From DATJPR01 sp963843525 (GTDB taxonomy: Bacteria > Bacteroidota > Ignavibacteria > UBA10030 > UBA6906), in assembly GCA_963843525.1 (NCBI GenBank), contig CAWJKM010000002.1, positions 434,001 through 498,000 of the forward strand: 64,000 nt of DNA, written 5' to 3'. Within the stretch, counting starts at the first letter, position 1. Every line of letters starts with the position of its first letter. Made by a program: the position numbers and the translations under genes. The notes below the pieces were generated by a model. That model searched no databases, was not told the origin of the DNA, and saw nothing but the letters and a program-made list of their open reading frames with translations. Of the stretch, positions 24,015 through 33,840 are shown one piece after another.

Positions 24015-26669
24015 GTGAAGCCGTGTTCCGATGCATCGCGCCGATTGACCAAGCTCGCCGCGACGCTGATGCTCTACGCCGGTGTGATGTTCGCGGGTCA
24101 GACCGGTAAAATTGCCGGTCACATCATCGACAGCCAAACCAGAGAACCCCTTCCCGGTGCGAGTGTGGTGATCGAAGGGTCGAAACTCGGCGCTGCCGCG
24201 AATGTTGATGGCTATTACTTCATTAATAACGTCGCCCCCGGCACGTACAGCGTCTCCGTGAGTCTGGTCGGCTATCAAAAGGCCCTCATCCGCAATGTGG
24301 AAGTGCGGATCGATCTGACCACCGAGCTGGATGTGAAATTGAACTCTTCCGCCATCGACGTCGGCGAAGTAGTGACGACGGCGGAACGACCCCTTGTCCA
24401 AAAAGATCTTACGTCCACCTCTGTCACGGTATCTTCCGACGATATCAAAATGATGCCGGTCGAAAATGTCGATCAGGTCATCAATCTTCAGGCAGGCGTG
24501 ATCGGCGGACACTTCCGCGGAGGGCGCACCGACGAAGTGTTGTACCTGGTCGACGGCGTGTCCGTCACGGATCCCTACAACAACGGACGGGGCCTCACGG
24601 TCGAGAATTCCTCGATCAGCCAGATGGAGGTCATCAGCGGCGCCTTTAACGCGGAATACGGACAGGCGATGTCCGGCGTGGTCAATATCGTGACGCAGGA
24701 GGGCGCGTCGAATTATCACGGATCACTCTCGGGGTATGTCGGTGACTTCTTCACGACGCATACGGATGTTTTCGAACATCTTGACCACTACTCCACCCCG
24801 CGCACCAAGGACATCGAAGGCACGTTGAGCGGTCCGCTGTTCCTCGACGGCCTGACCTTTTTTGCGGCCGGTCGATACCTCGATGAGATCGGGTATCTGT
24901 ACGGTCAACGGGTGTATAACACCTATGATAACGATGCCTATAGGCCCACCGGGGATGGCTCGTTCGTACCGATGAACCCGAGCCGACGGGCATCCGGGAC
25001 GGCAAAGATCGCATACTCTTTCTCCAATATGAAACTCACCCTCTCGGGGAACTACGAGCACTCCTGGAACAAGTATTACGACCAGTCATACAAATGGGTG
25101 CCCGACGGTGTGACGAACCACTATCACACCGGTCAGATGTACAACTTCCAGTTTACCCATTCGGTGAGTCCGAGTACCTTCTACACGTTGAAATACGCCT
25201 ACAATTATTTTGACTACCGCGGGCATCTCTACGAAGACCCGTTCGATCCCCGGTACGTCGACCCTGACCGGGGAGATCCACAATCGAACTACACCTTCCG
25301 ATCGGGGGGAAATTACGCAAGCAGGTATGAGCGTTCAACCCGTACCCATGTGCTCCAGTGGGCGCTGACATCGCAGGTCTCGCAGGAACATAAGATCGGT
25401 GCCGGCGTGGAAGCCGATCTCTATCGTCTTTTCAGCCACGGGTACAATATGGTCAATATGACCGCCGGCGTGTATGACAGCCTGAACAACCCGGTCTTCA
25501 CGCTGGGCTATCCCCAGCTCGGAGCCATCGGCAACCAGGCATATTTGATGAAACCTCTCCAGATGTCGGCATACGTCCAGGACAAGATGGAATACGACAT
25601 CATGATCATCAACGCCGGTGTGCGGGTGGACTATTTCAACCCGGCCGCGTCGTATCCTGCCGACCTGAAAAACCCGACGAACAACACCACGTTGCCCGGC
25701 GCGGGTCTGACGAAACGCGCTTCGAAGAAGTACCAGGTCAGCCCCCGGCTCGGGGTCTCCTTCCCGATCACCGACAAGGGGATTATCCACTTCTCCTACG
25801 GGCACTTCTTCCAGATTCCAGGGTACGATAATCTCTACACCAACTCGGATTATCTCGTGTCATCGGCAGGATCCCTTTCCACGATCACGGGCAATCCGGA
25901 TCTGAAGGCACAACGGACGGTCAGTTACGAACTGGGACTCCAGCAGGTGCTGTTTGAGGTGTTCTCGCTTGACGTGTCGGCGTACTATCGCGACATCCGC
26001 AATTATCTGGGCATGGAGATCATTCAGACGTACGACGGCCGCGAATATGCGCGGTTCGTCAACCGGGACTACGCCAATGTCCGCGGCGTTGTTCTTTCTT
26101 TCGAAAAACGGTTCGCGAATTTCTTCAGCGTGAAGGCGGATTACACCTTCCAGATCGCCGAGGGAAATTCTTCGGATCCCTATACGGTGTTCAACAACAA
26201 TCAAAGCGATCCCCCGATTGAAACGCCCAAGACCGTTGTCCCGTTGAACTGGGATCAAAGGCACACGTTGAACCTGACCCTCATGGTTGGGAAGCCGGGT
26301 GACTGGACCTCGAGCATCATCTTCCAGTACGGTTCCGCCTATCCCTATACGGAAGACGTGCGCACATCGCAGGGGCTCCGGTTTGAGAATGGCGGACGGA
26401 AACCCGCGTTTTTCACCGCCGATCTGAGAGCGGAGAAATCCTTCCCGGTGATGGGCCTCAACATCAACGCGTTTTTGCTCGTCTACAACCTCTTCGATAT
26501 CAAGAACGAACTGAACGTCAACGCGAGCACCGGACGTGCGAATCTTGACATCTACACGTATCTCGGAGGAACCATTCACGGACTCAACACCGTGGATCAG
26601 TATCTGAACGACCCGACATCCTTCTCCGCTCCGCGGGAAGTGCGCCTCGGCCTTTCTCTGGAGTTTTGA
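24015..26669 (+). CDS. TonB-dependent outer-membrane receptor (SusC-like role, SusD-less)
   Basis: This 884-residue receptor has a GTG start preceded by GAAAGGAAG. A signal peptide (about 1-29) is followed by a carboxypeptidase-regulatory-like domain (30-112, KIAGHIIDSQTREPLPGASVVIEG) and a plug (about 120-235, VDQVINLQAGVIGG...EVLYLVDGVSV...YGQAMSGVVNIVT). The beta-barrel ends in Phe (VRLGLSLEF). Located in the glucan locus and followed after three bases by a gene for a large exported protein and then a PorV-like protein, it most likely imports oligosaccharides. No SusD-like lipoprotein gene is present. Confidence 0.85.
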   Translation: MKPCSDASRRLTKLAATLMLYAGVMFAGQTGKIAGHIIDSQTREPLPGASVVIEGSKLGAAANVDGYYFINNVAPGTYSVSVSLVGYQKALIRNVEVRIDLTTELDVKLNSSAIDVGEVVTTAERPLVQKDLTSTSVTVSSDDIKMMPVENVDQVINLQAGVIGGHFRGGRTDEVLYLVDGVSVTDPYNNGRGLTVENSSISQMEVISGAFNAEYGQAMSGVVNIVTQEGASNYHGSLSGYVGDFFTTHTDVFEHLDHYSTPRTKDIEGTLSGPLFLDGLTFFAAGRYLDEIGYLYGQRVYNTYDNDAYRPTGDGSFVPMNPSRRASGTAKIAYSFSNMKLTLSGNYEHSWNKYYDQSYKWVPDGVTNHYHTGQMYNFQFTHSVSPSTFYTLKYAYNYFDYRGHLYEDPFDPRYVDPDRGDPQSNYTFRSGGNYASRYERSTRTHVLQWALTSQVSQEHKIGAGVEADLYRLFSHGYNMVNMTAGVYDSLNNPVFTLGYPQLGAIGNQAYLMKPLQMSAYVQDKMEYDIMIINAGVRVDYFNPAASYPADLKNPTNNTTLPGAGLTKRASKKYQVSPRLGVSFPITDKGIIHFSYGHFFQIPGYDNLYTNSDYLVSSAGSLSTITGNPDLKAQRTVSYELGLQQVLFEVFSLDVSAYYRDIRNYLGMEIIQTYDGREYARFVNRDYANVRGVVLSFEKRFANFFSVKADYTFQIAEGNSSDPYTVFNNNQSDPPIETPKTVVPLNWDQRHTLNLTLMVGKPGDWTSSIIFQYGSAYPYTEDVRTSQGLRFENGGRKPAFFTADLRAEKSFPVMGLNINAFLLVYNLFDIKNELNVNASTGRANLDIYTYLGGTIHGLNTVDQYLNDPTSFSAPREVRLGLSLEF

Positions 26670-26672
26670 GCC

Positions 26673-29285
26673 ATGAAAGACACATACATGAAACGATCCC
26701 TATTCCTTCTGGTGTCCCTCCTTGTCGCGGCGGTACCGCTCGGGCTTGCACAGGTGAGCTCCACGACGCAAATGTACCGCGACGATGCCAGAGGCGACTA
26801 CCAGTATCAGCGCAAAGGGGTGATGGATGGAAACCGCATCCGCACGATCTACTTTAACACGACCGAAGTGGCTCACTGGCCCGATGGCATGGGCGGAGAG
26901 TGGCCCAAAGGCTCAGGTCACAACTATATCGATGGATTGACGGTCCTCATCGGTGCAAAGCTCTATCTTCCGAACGGAAGAGTGATCACACCGATCGAAG
27001 CGCACTATCGGGAAGAGTTCGACTATGACCCGGTACTTGGATCCCAATATCCGTGGGACCTGGAGCCGGTGCCCGGATACATCAATACGTCGTCCACCAG
27101 CCCGAAGCCTGCGGTGAACATCGATCCCAAATCATGGCCTGATCATTGGCCCGTCGCCCTTCGCGCCGACGGCCGGACCACCGCGGATTGGGATGGATAC
27201 TGGTACGGGTATTTTGGACGCGGCGTCATGAACGCGGACTTCGAGACGTTCTTTGTCGTCGACGATTCGAAAGACAAGGAATTCACCCGTCCCCCCTACA
27301 ATTATTTTCCCATCGCCGCCGATTCGAATCGTGGCGGTCTGGGGATCCGGGTTGAAGTCCGCGCGTTCCAGTGGACGCATGTGCTGGCGGAGGATTGCAT
27401 CTTCTGGCACTACGATATCGTGAACATTTCCGATCACGACTACGATTCCTGCGCGTTCGGATTCTACTCTGACCCCGGCGTCGGGAGCTACCAGAACTCC
27501 ACTCCGGCAAACAGTGCCTACTATAGCACGACCCTGGATCTCTGCTATTCCTGGGCCGAAGGAGGAGTCGGGTATCCCGATAACTGGAAAACCGGCTACT
27601 ACGGATATGCGTACCTCGAAAGCCCCGGCAATCCCTGGGATGGAGTCGACAATGACGAAGACGGGATGATTGATGAACGCCGTGACAACAATATTGACGA
27701 CAACCATAACTGGACACCGTTCACCGATCTGAACGGAAACGGGACATGGGACCTCGGGGAACCGTTGAACGACGATCTGGGGGCGGATGGGGTAGGACCA
27801 TTCGACCCACAGTATACCGGACCCGATCGGGGCGAAGGCGACGGTCTGCCGACACACGGCGAACCGAACTTCGATGAGACCGACAAGGACGAGTCCGATC
27901 AGATCGGTCTGACGGCCGTGGCTCTCAACATCCTTGGCGACAAGGGGCCGACCGGCGTATGGCCGAAGAACGACGATGTCATGTGGAGGCGCATGAACAA
28001 CAGCTTTGTCGATACCCTGGTGCAAAACACCAATATCGGCATCGTGTTTGCCTCGGGGACGTTTCCCCTGAAGAAAGGACATCGGGAGCGATTCTCCATG
28101 GCGCTCATTAATGGCCTCGACCTTGACGCGCTGGTTTTCAACAAGGTCACCGTCCAGAACATTTACAATGCGAACTATAACTTCTCCAAACCGCCGTACA
28201 CTCCGAAGGTGACGGCCATTGCCGGAGACCACAAGGTCTATCTGTACTGGGATGATCGGGCGGAGAAATCACGCGATCCGTACCTCGGGGACAAATTTGA
28301 CTTCGAGGGGTATCTCGTCTACCGGAGCCAGGATGCCGAATTCAACGACATCAAACTCATTACCGATTCGCAGGGCAGTCCGCGGTATTATAAGCCCATC
28401 GCGCAGTTCGATCTCAAGGATGGGCTCCGGGGTCCTGACCCGGTCGGCGTGAATGGCGCACGATTCTGGCGGGGCGCCGAAACGGGCCTGCAGCATTCCT
28501 TTGTGGACACGACTGTAGAGAACGGCGTCCGCTATTACTATGCCGTGGTCTCGTACGACATGGGTGATTCCACAAAGGGGCTCCAGCCGACGGAATGTCC
28601 CAAGATCATCACCGAAGATTTCGCCGGCACCTTGAAATTCATCGACATCAATTGCGCAATCCTGACTCCCAATGCCGCCGCAGCCGGATATGTTCCTCCG
28701 CAGGTTGAAGGGAATATCTCCAGGGTCATGCAGGGCATCGGCTCCGGCTCGATGAATCTCGAGGTTCTCGACCCGAGTGCGATCAAAGACGGCGCGTCGT
28801 ATCGCATTGTCTTCGACGCAACGGGGAGCATCCCGAAATATTCCACCACGGCGTACAGCGTCGTTCGCATCAACGCCTCCGGGTCCACCGATACCCTCCA
28901 GGCGCATCTGAGCAGCGCATTTTTCGGCGCAAACGTGTTCAGCGCGCCGTTCGACGGGATCACGTTTTCGTACACCAACGACACGGCCATCACCGTCATC
29001 GATACGTCCGCCGGATGGCTCGTGGGGAGACCCGGAGTGTTCGTCCGCGTAGCCCCCGACAATCTGAATTCCGCCAAGGATGTTCTGTGGCCGGGAGATT
29101 ACGAACTCCGATGGTACAGCGACCTTGTCGATACTGCAGCGTTCAGCGCCCCGCCCCGATTTCCCAAAATGGCGGTGAATTTCCATATCAACAATGTGAC
29201 GAGCGGTGCACGGGCGAAATTCCTGGTCGACGATGCGGATCGGGATGGCGTTGCTGAGTTTCGGCGATACTATCCGCATCATTGA
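26673..29285 (+). CDS. Large exported protein, partner of the TonB receptor; N-terminal part of a frameshifted gene
   Basis: The start lies three bases after the receptor stop. A signal peptide (residues about 6-26) precedes a Trp/Tyr-rich region. A Ca2+-binding-like acidic stretch sits at about 325-405, with repeated DxDxDG elements (DGVDNDEDGMIDE, DLNGNGTWDLGE). An Fn3-like region follows at about 510-640 (KVYLYWDDRAE ... FEGYLVYRSQD ... RYYYAVVSYD). The frame runs into a stop at 29285, but dropping one base near 29253 joins 'DDADRDGV' directly to 'LSFGDTIRIIEGY' of the next entry, giving about 1039 residues. Function is unknown. The fixed order receptor-partner-PorV suggests a surface or outer-membrane complex. 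Confidence 0.7.
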   Translation: MKDTYMKRSLFLLVSLLVAAVPLGLAQVSSTTQMYRDDARGDYQYQRKGVMDGNRIRTIYFNTTEVAHWPDGMGGEWPKGSGHNYIDGLTVLIGAKLYLPNGRVITPIEAHYREEFDYDPVLGSQYPWDLEPVPGYINTSSTSPKPAVNIDPKSWPDHWPVALRADGRTTADWDGYWYGYFGRGVMNADFETFFVVDDSKDKEFTRPPYNYFPIAADSNRGGLGIRVEVRAFQWTHVLAEDCIFWHYDIVNISDHDYDSCAFGFYSDPGVGSYQNSTPANSAYYSTTLDLCYSWAEGGVGYPDNWKTGYYGYAYLESPGNPWDGVDNDEDGMIDERRDNNIDDNHNWTPFTDLNGNGTWDLGEPLNDDLGADGVGPFDPQYTGPDRGEGDGLPTHGEPNFDETDKDESDQIGLTAVALNILGDKGPTGVWPKNDDVMWRRMNNSFVDTLVQNTNIGIVFASGTFPLKKGHRERFSMALINGLDLDALVFNKVTVQNIYNANYNFSKPPYTPKVTAIAGDHKVYLYWDDRAEKSRDPYLGDKFDFEGYLVYRSQDAEFNDIKLITDSQGSPRYYKPIAQFDLKDGLRGPDPVGVNGARFWRGAETGLQHSFVDTTVENGVRYYYAVVSYDMGDSTKGLQPTECPKIITEDFAGTLKFIDINCAILTPNAAAAGYVPPQVEGNISRVMQGIGSGSMNLEVLDPSAIKDGASYRIVFDATGSIPKYSTTAYSVVRINASGSTDTLQAHLSSAFFGANVFSAPFDGITFSYTNDTAITVIDTSAGWLVGRPGVFVRVAPDNLNSAKDVLWPGDYELRWYSDLVDTAAFSAPPRFPKMAVNFHINNVTSGARAKFLVDDADRDGVAEFRRYYPHH

Positions 29286-29793
29286 AGGGTATGTAAACGC
29301 CTCGACGTATTTCCTGTCGTACAAACTCACGTGGGAACGCGGGCCGGGAGTCAATCCGCAGCCGCCCCAGGACGGTGACCGGTTTGTTTTTCGGACAAGG
29401 AAGCCGTTCGCCCAGGGTGATTACTTCGAATTCAAAACACACAGCGCGCACACCGACCCGGGTCTGGCGAAGAACCAGTTGAGTCGAATCGATGTGGTGC
29501 CGAATCCCTACATCGGTGCGGCGACCTGGGAACGCAAGACGCTGTTTTCCTCTGGGCGGGGCGACCGGAGAATCGAGTTCATTCATCTCCCCGCACAGTG
29601 CACGATTCGAATTTTCACCGTCGCCGGGTATCTGGTAAAAACGCTCAGCAAGAGCTCGAATTCCGCCGACGGGTCCCTGACGTGGGATCTCGTCACGGAC
29701 GATGGAATGGATCTCGCGTACGGCCTGTATCTCTATCATGTCGACGCACCGGGCATTGGCGAACATATCGGCAAGTTTGCCGTGATCAAATAA
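29206..29793 (+). pseudogene. C-terminal part of the receptor partner, in the +1 frame
   Basis: Coding similarity begins at about 29254, not at the nominal ATG 29206, because everything before is the overlapping upstream frame. The segment holds 'LDVVPNPYIG'-like (IDVVPNPYIGAATWE) and 'IRIFTVAGYLVKTLSK...GLYLYHVDAPG...KFAVIK' motifs. These are the pattern of the C-terminal beta-sandwich seen in FCB-group secreted proteins. It belongs to the protein starting at 26673. A free-standing gene is unlikely since it has no signal peptide. Confidence 0.65.
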
Positions 29794-29813
29794 ACCACAA
29801 GGTGACAACGAAT

Positions 29814-30839
29814 ATGAAAACGATCGTATTTGTCCTTCTTCTCTCGTTGTTGGGAGGGGGGATCGCCGCAGCGCAGACTTTTAAGTCCGACGTCTCGAAG
29901 AAAGGAACGACTGCTGCTTCCTTCCTCTCGATCAGTCAGGGCGCGCGCGCGGCCTCGATGGGGAGCGCCTTTGTGGCGGTCGCAGATGACTGGTCAGCGC
30001 TCTACTGGAACCCCGCGGGCATTGCATCACTCGGGAACGGTGTCATGTTCGACCACACGCTCTGGCTCGCGGACATCGGATACAACTTCATCGGCGGCTC
30101 GGTGAATCTGGGCAGTTTCGGGAGCCTCGGGATGAGTGTGACGTCGTCGAGTATCGGTGACATGCGTGTGACGACGGTCACGCAACCCGACGGAACCGGC
30201 GAAGTCTTCAATGTTTCGCAGGTGGCGTTCGGTCTCACGTATGCCCTGAAGCTGACCGACGACTTTGCCATCGGATTCACACCGAAATATGTTTACGAGC
30301 GGATCTACAAGATGGATGCCAGCGCACTTGCCATCGATGTCGGTGTCAAGTATGCCACCCCGTTCAAAGGGATCATTCTCGGCATGTCGATCTCGAATTT
30401 CGGCCAGAAGATGCATATGACCGGCCAGAATGCGATCGTCCTTTACGATTCTGATCCGTCGAACTCGGGAAATAACGGACGCATTCCCGCCGAACTCACT
30501 ACGGATGAGTGGTCACTTCCCCTGAATTTCCGGGTGGGCGTGGCGTACCATCCGGATCTGGGGGAAATGCACAAGATCACTCTTGCTGTCGATGCCTTGC
30601 ACCCGAGCGACGACTATGAGAGCGTGAACGTCGGCGGAGAGTACACGTTTGACGATATCATCTCGTTCCGGGGCGGATACAAAGCGCTCTTCTTGAAAGA
30701 TTCAGAAGAATCCTTTACCCTTGGAGTCGGGGTCAAGCAGCGGTTGCTGGGAAACATCACCCTCATTGCCGACTATAGCTACCTGGATTTTGGAAGACTG
30801 ACGAGCGTCCACAAAATCACCGTCGGCATGGGTTTCTAA
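29814..30839 (+). CDS. PorV/PorQ family outer-membrane protein (UPF0164-like)
   Basis: This is a 341-residue protein with a signal peptide (1-21). The family signature at the mature N-terminus reads 'FLSISQGARAASMGSAFVAVADDWSALYWNPAGIA'. A beta-barrel with alternating strands follows and ends in aromatic Phe (ITVGMGF). In FCB bacteria this family includes the T9SS outer-membrane proteins PorV and PorQ and FadL-like barrels. ATG 29814 is chosen because it starts the signal peptide; in-frame upstream codons overlap the previous gene. It is the last gene before a strong terminator, so it probably closes the CBM/receptor/partner transcript. Confidence 0.82.
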   Translation: MKTIVFVLLLSLLGGGIAAAQTFKSDVSKKGTTAASFLSISQGARAASMGSAFVAVADDWSALYWNPAGIASLGNGVMFDHTLWLADIGYNFIGGSVNLGSFGSLGMSVTSSSIGDMRVTTVTQPDGTGEVFNVSQVAFGLTYALKLTDDFAIGFTPKYVYERIYKMDASALAIDVGVKYATPFKGIILGMSISNFGQKMHMTGQNAIVLYDSDPSNSGNNGRIPAELTTDEWSLPLNFRVGVAYHPDLGEMHKITLAVDALHPSDDYESVNVGGEYTFDDIISFRGGYKALFLKDSEESFTLGVGVKQRLLGNITLIADYSYLDFGRLTSVHKITVGMGF

Positions 30840-30856
30840 GACCTTCCGGAACACAC

Positions 30857-30889
30857 GGCCGCCTGGAAGACGAGGGCGGCCATTTTTTT
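30857..30889 (+). terminator. Rho-independent terminator after the PorV-like gene
   Basis: GGCCGCC (857-863 of the 30-kb block) and GGCGGCC (875-881) form a 7-bp perfect GC stem with an 11-base loop, followed by TTTTTTT at 30883-30889. Confidence 0.85.
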
Positions 30890-30912
30890 CATCAACTTCC
30901 CGATCGACAACC

Positions 30913-33165
30913 TTGAAACGTCATCTCCTGATTCTCGCCGCTGCAATGATGGCCGGGACGTACCTGCCGGCCTTCGCGCAATCCCTGTCCGCAGGGGATC
31001 CAGCTTTGCAGGTACGCACGGAACATGCCATCGACTCAATCATCAGCACACTCACCCTCGAGGAGAAAATCGGGCAGCTTGTCCAGTATACGGGCGGGTG
31101 GGACACCGGGCCCGCGGGACGGCGAGTCAGCACGGAACAGCGCGAATTGATCAGAGAGGGGAAAACCGGATCGTTGTTTAATGTGATCGGCGCAGATACG
31201 ACGCGCGAACTCCAGCGCATCGCCGTGGAGGAGTCCCGGGCAAAAATTCCGTTGGTCTTCGGACTCGATGTGATTCATGGATTCAAAACAACATTCCCCA
31301 TCCCGCTTGCCGAAGCATCCACATGGGATCCGGAGGCAGTCCAACGCTCCGCACGGGTCGCTGCACTGGAAGCATCTTCTGCAGGCATTGCCTGGACATT
31401 CGCTCCCATGGTGGATATCGCCCGCGACCCCCGGTGGGGCAGGATAGCAGAAGGCTCGGGTGAAGATCCTTACCTCGGATCCGTCATGGCGGCAGCGCGT
31501 GTTCACGGCTTTCAGGGGAAAAATCTTGCCGACCCGACATCCATTATGGCATGCGCGAAGCATTTTGCGGCCTATGGCGCGGCAGAAGGTGGACGCGACT
31601 ATAATACCGTCGAAGTGACCGACCGAACGTTCCGGGACGTCTATCTCCCTCCGTTCAAAGCGGCGGTGGATGCGGGGGCAGGCACGCTGATGTCGTCCTT
31701 CAACGAGATCGGCGGCGTGCCGAGTTCCGGGAACAGGTATCTGCTGACGGACATCCTCCGCGGCGAGTGGAAGTTTGACGGGTTTGTGGTGAGCGACTGG
31801 AATTCCATCGGGGAGCTGATCCCCCATGGTTTTGCGTCGGGTCCAAAACAGGCGGCCGAACGCGCCATCAACGCCGGACTGGACATGGATATGATGTCGG
31901 GCGCCTACCGTGACCATCTCGCCGAATTGGTGAAGGAGGGCAGGGTGGAGATGAAGACCATCGACGAGGCTGTCCGCAGAATCCTGAGAATGAAATTCCG
32001 GCTTGGTCTTTTTTCCGACCCGTACCGGTCTACCAGCGCAGAGCGGGAAAAGAATACTCTCCTCTCGCCGGCCAACCGTAAGGCTGCCCGGGAAGTTGCC
32101 GGTGAGTCCATTGTGCTGCTGAAGAATCAGGGGAACCTTCTCCCGCTGAGCAACGGCATCAAGTCGATTGCCGTGATTGGTCCGCTCGCCGACAATCATA
32201 GCGATCCTCTTGGCCCCTGGGCCGGGCCGGCCGATACCAACACGGTCGTATCGCTTTTCGAGGGAATTCGGAGCGCCGTCCGGGGCACCCGTGTCATGTA
32301 TGAGCAAGGTTGCGCGATCAATGACGCCGATACTTCGAGATTCGGTGCGGCCCTCTCCGCAGCCCGCGCAGCGGATGTGGTCATCCTCGCGGTAGGAGAG
32401 TCCCGTGATATGAGCGGCGAAGCCGCAAGCAGGTCCTGTCTCAATCTTCCCGGCAGCCAGGAGAAGCTTGTCAAGGCGGTGGCGGCGACAGGGCGTCCGG
32501 TCGTTCTCGTACTTCAGAACGGCCGTCCGTTGACAATTTCGTGGGAAGCCGAACACATGCCGGCAATTCTTGAGACATGGTTTCTCGGAGCAGAAACCGG
32601 GAACGCGATCGCCGACGTCCTCTTCGGCAGCATTTGTCCTTCCGGCAGGCTTCCGGTGAGTTTCCCCCGTGCGGTCGGCCAGATACCGGTCTACTACGAT
32701 CACAAGAATACGGGCCGCCCGCCGAGCGCCACCGATCATTTTACCTCGAAGTATATGGATCTCCCTTCGACGCCACTCTATCCGTTCGGGTTCGGGCTGA
32801 GCTACACGACATTCGCCTACTCCGGCCTGAAGGTGCAAACACCCATCGTCGGCATTCTCGATACGATTCATGTCGCCGCAACTGTGGCCAATACGGGAAC
32901 GCGGGATGCCGATGAAGTCGTGCAGCTCTATATCCGCGACGAATATGCGAGCGTCACCAGACCCGTGAAAGAACTGAAAGGGTTCAGACGAGTGCATATC
33001 GCGGCGGGGAAGTCGGCGCTTGTTTCGTTCGCTCTTCCGGTGTCTGACCTTGCCTTTACCGGACTTGAAGGGAAGCGCGGGGTCGAGGCCGGATCGTTCA
33101 AGATATGGATCGGGCCGAATTCATCGGAGGGACAGGAGGGTTCTTTCGAAGTGAAAGGGAATTAA
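30913..33165 (+). CDS. bglX: GH3 beta-glucosidase, BglX-like, periplasmic
   Basis: This 750-residue enzyme starts at TTG 30913 and has a signal peptide (1-22). The order is that of BglX: GH3 N-domain (about 35-360) with GLDVIHGFKTTFP, KH motif CAKHFAAYG (215-222) and nucleophile Asp295 in FVVSDWNS; GH3 C-domain (about 390-620) with 'ESIVLLKNQGNLLPL'; Fn3-like domain (about 660-740, VANTGTRDADEVVQLYI...RPVKELKGF). It should release glucose from beta-linked oligosaccharides in the periplasm. It is the first gene after a terminator, so it has its own promoter or depends on read-through. Confidence 0.88.
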   Translation: MKRHLLILAAAMMAGTYLPAFAQSLSAGDPALQVRTEHAIDSIISTLTLEEKIGQLVQYTGGWDTGPAGRRVSTEQRELIREGKTGSLFNVIGADTTRELQRIAVEESRAKIPLVFGLDVIHGFKTTFPIPLAEASTWDPEAVQRSARVAALEASSAGIAWTFAPMVDIARDPRWGRIAEGSGEDPYLGSVMAAARVHGFQGKNLADPTSIMACAKHFAAYGAAEGGRDYNTVEVTDRTFRDVYLPPFKAAVDAGAGTLMSSFNEIGGVPSSGNRYLLTDILRGEWKFDGFVVSDWNSIGELIPHGFASGPKQAAERAINAGLDMDMMSGAYRDHLAELVKEGRVEMKTIDEAVRRILRMKFRLGLFSDPYRSTSAEREKNTLLSPANRKAAREVAGESIVLLKNQGNLLPLSNGIKSIAVIGPLADNHSDPLGPWAGPADTNTVVSLFEGIRSAVRGTRVMYEQGCAINDADTSRFGAALSAARAADVVILAVGESRDMSGEAASRSCLNLPGSQEKLVKAVAATGRPVVLVLQNGRPLTISWEAEHMPAILETWFLGAETGNAIADVLFGSICPSGRLPVSFPRAVGQIPVYYDHKNTGRPPSATDHFTSKYMDLPSTPLYPFGFGLSYTTFAYSGLKVQTPIVGILDTIHVAATVANTGTRDADEVVQLYIRDEYASVTRPVKELKGFRRVHIAAGKSALVSFALPVSDLAFTGLEGKRGVEAGSFKIWIGPNSSEGQEGSFEVKGN

Positions 33166-33840
33166 GTGCGCGAAGGCATGAGGACTTTCTGGTTCGTCAT
33201 TCTCATTCTGACCGCCGGTGGATGCAAGAAAGACAGCCCTGTGGCCGCTGGTGCCGGGGACGCCGATTCCACCGGTCTTGCAGGATGGTCTCTCGTGTGG
33301 CATGATGAATTCGATGGACCGGCGATTGATACCACAGTGTGGAATTACGAGGTGAACGGCGACGGAGGCGGGAACAACGAGCTGCAGTATTACACGCACG
33401 AGGCGCGGAACGCCTTTATTGAAAACGGGTCCCTTGTCATCCAGGCGTTGAAAGAGCAGTACAACGGCAAGGCCTACACCTCGGCCCGTTTCAATTCTTC
33501 GGGTAACCGGGATTGGCTCTACGGCAGAGTCGACGTGCGGGCACGTCTCCCGGAAGGGAAGGGGCTCTGGCCGGCCATCTGGATGCTCCCGACTGACTGG
33601 GTGTATGGCCCCTGGCCCTACAGCGGTGAGATCGACATCATGGAGCTCCGCGGGGACAGGCCGGGACTCGATTACGGAACCATCCACTGGGGAACGACAA
33701 CAGCGTCTCATCTTCAAAGCGGCGGGACCTATCTCCTTCCCGGTGGGGCAAAGTTTTCCTCCGGGTTCCATCTCTTCTCTCTCGAGTGGGAGCGTGGATT
33801 CGTTGAAGTGGTTTGTCGACGGCGTCAAGTTCCACGTTGA
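33166..33840 (+). CDS. GH16 endo-beta-1,3-glucanase (laminarinase-type) lipoprotein; N-terminal part of a frameshifted gene
   Basis: GTG 33166 directly follows the GH3 stop; ATG 33178 is an alternative. The lipobox LTAGG-C places the protein on a membrane. GH16 begins at WSLVWHDEFDGPAIDTTVWNYEV. The catalytic motif GEIDIMEL (E155, D157, E160) has the extra Met of laminarinases, unlike the EIDIE of lichenases. After 'FHLFSLEWER' the frame degrades and stops at 33840. Removing one G at 33796-33797 restores DSLKWFVDGVKF and the rest of the domain (next entry), giving 273 residues. Beta-1,3-glucan is the expected substrate. Confidence 0.8.
   Translation: MREGMRTFWFVILILTAGGCKKDSPVAAGAGDADSTGLAGWSLVWHDEFDGPAIDTTVWNYEVNGDGGGNNELQYYTHEARNAFIENGSLVIQALKEQYNGKAYTSARFNSSGNRDWLYGRVDVRARLPEGKGLWPAIWMLPTDWVYGPWPYSGEIDIMELRGDRPGLDYGTIHWGTTTASHLQSGGTYLLPGGAKFSSGFHLFSLEWERGFVEVVCRRRQVPR

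Noticed and set aside
27132..28232. 366-codon minus-strand frame
   Set aside because: Antisense to the receptor partner; no start signal or domain.
31036..32997. 653-codon minus-strand frame
   Set aside because: Antisense to the GH3 gene, a codon-bias shadow in GC-rich DNA.
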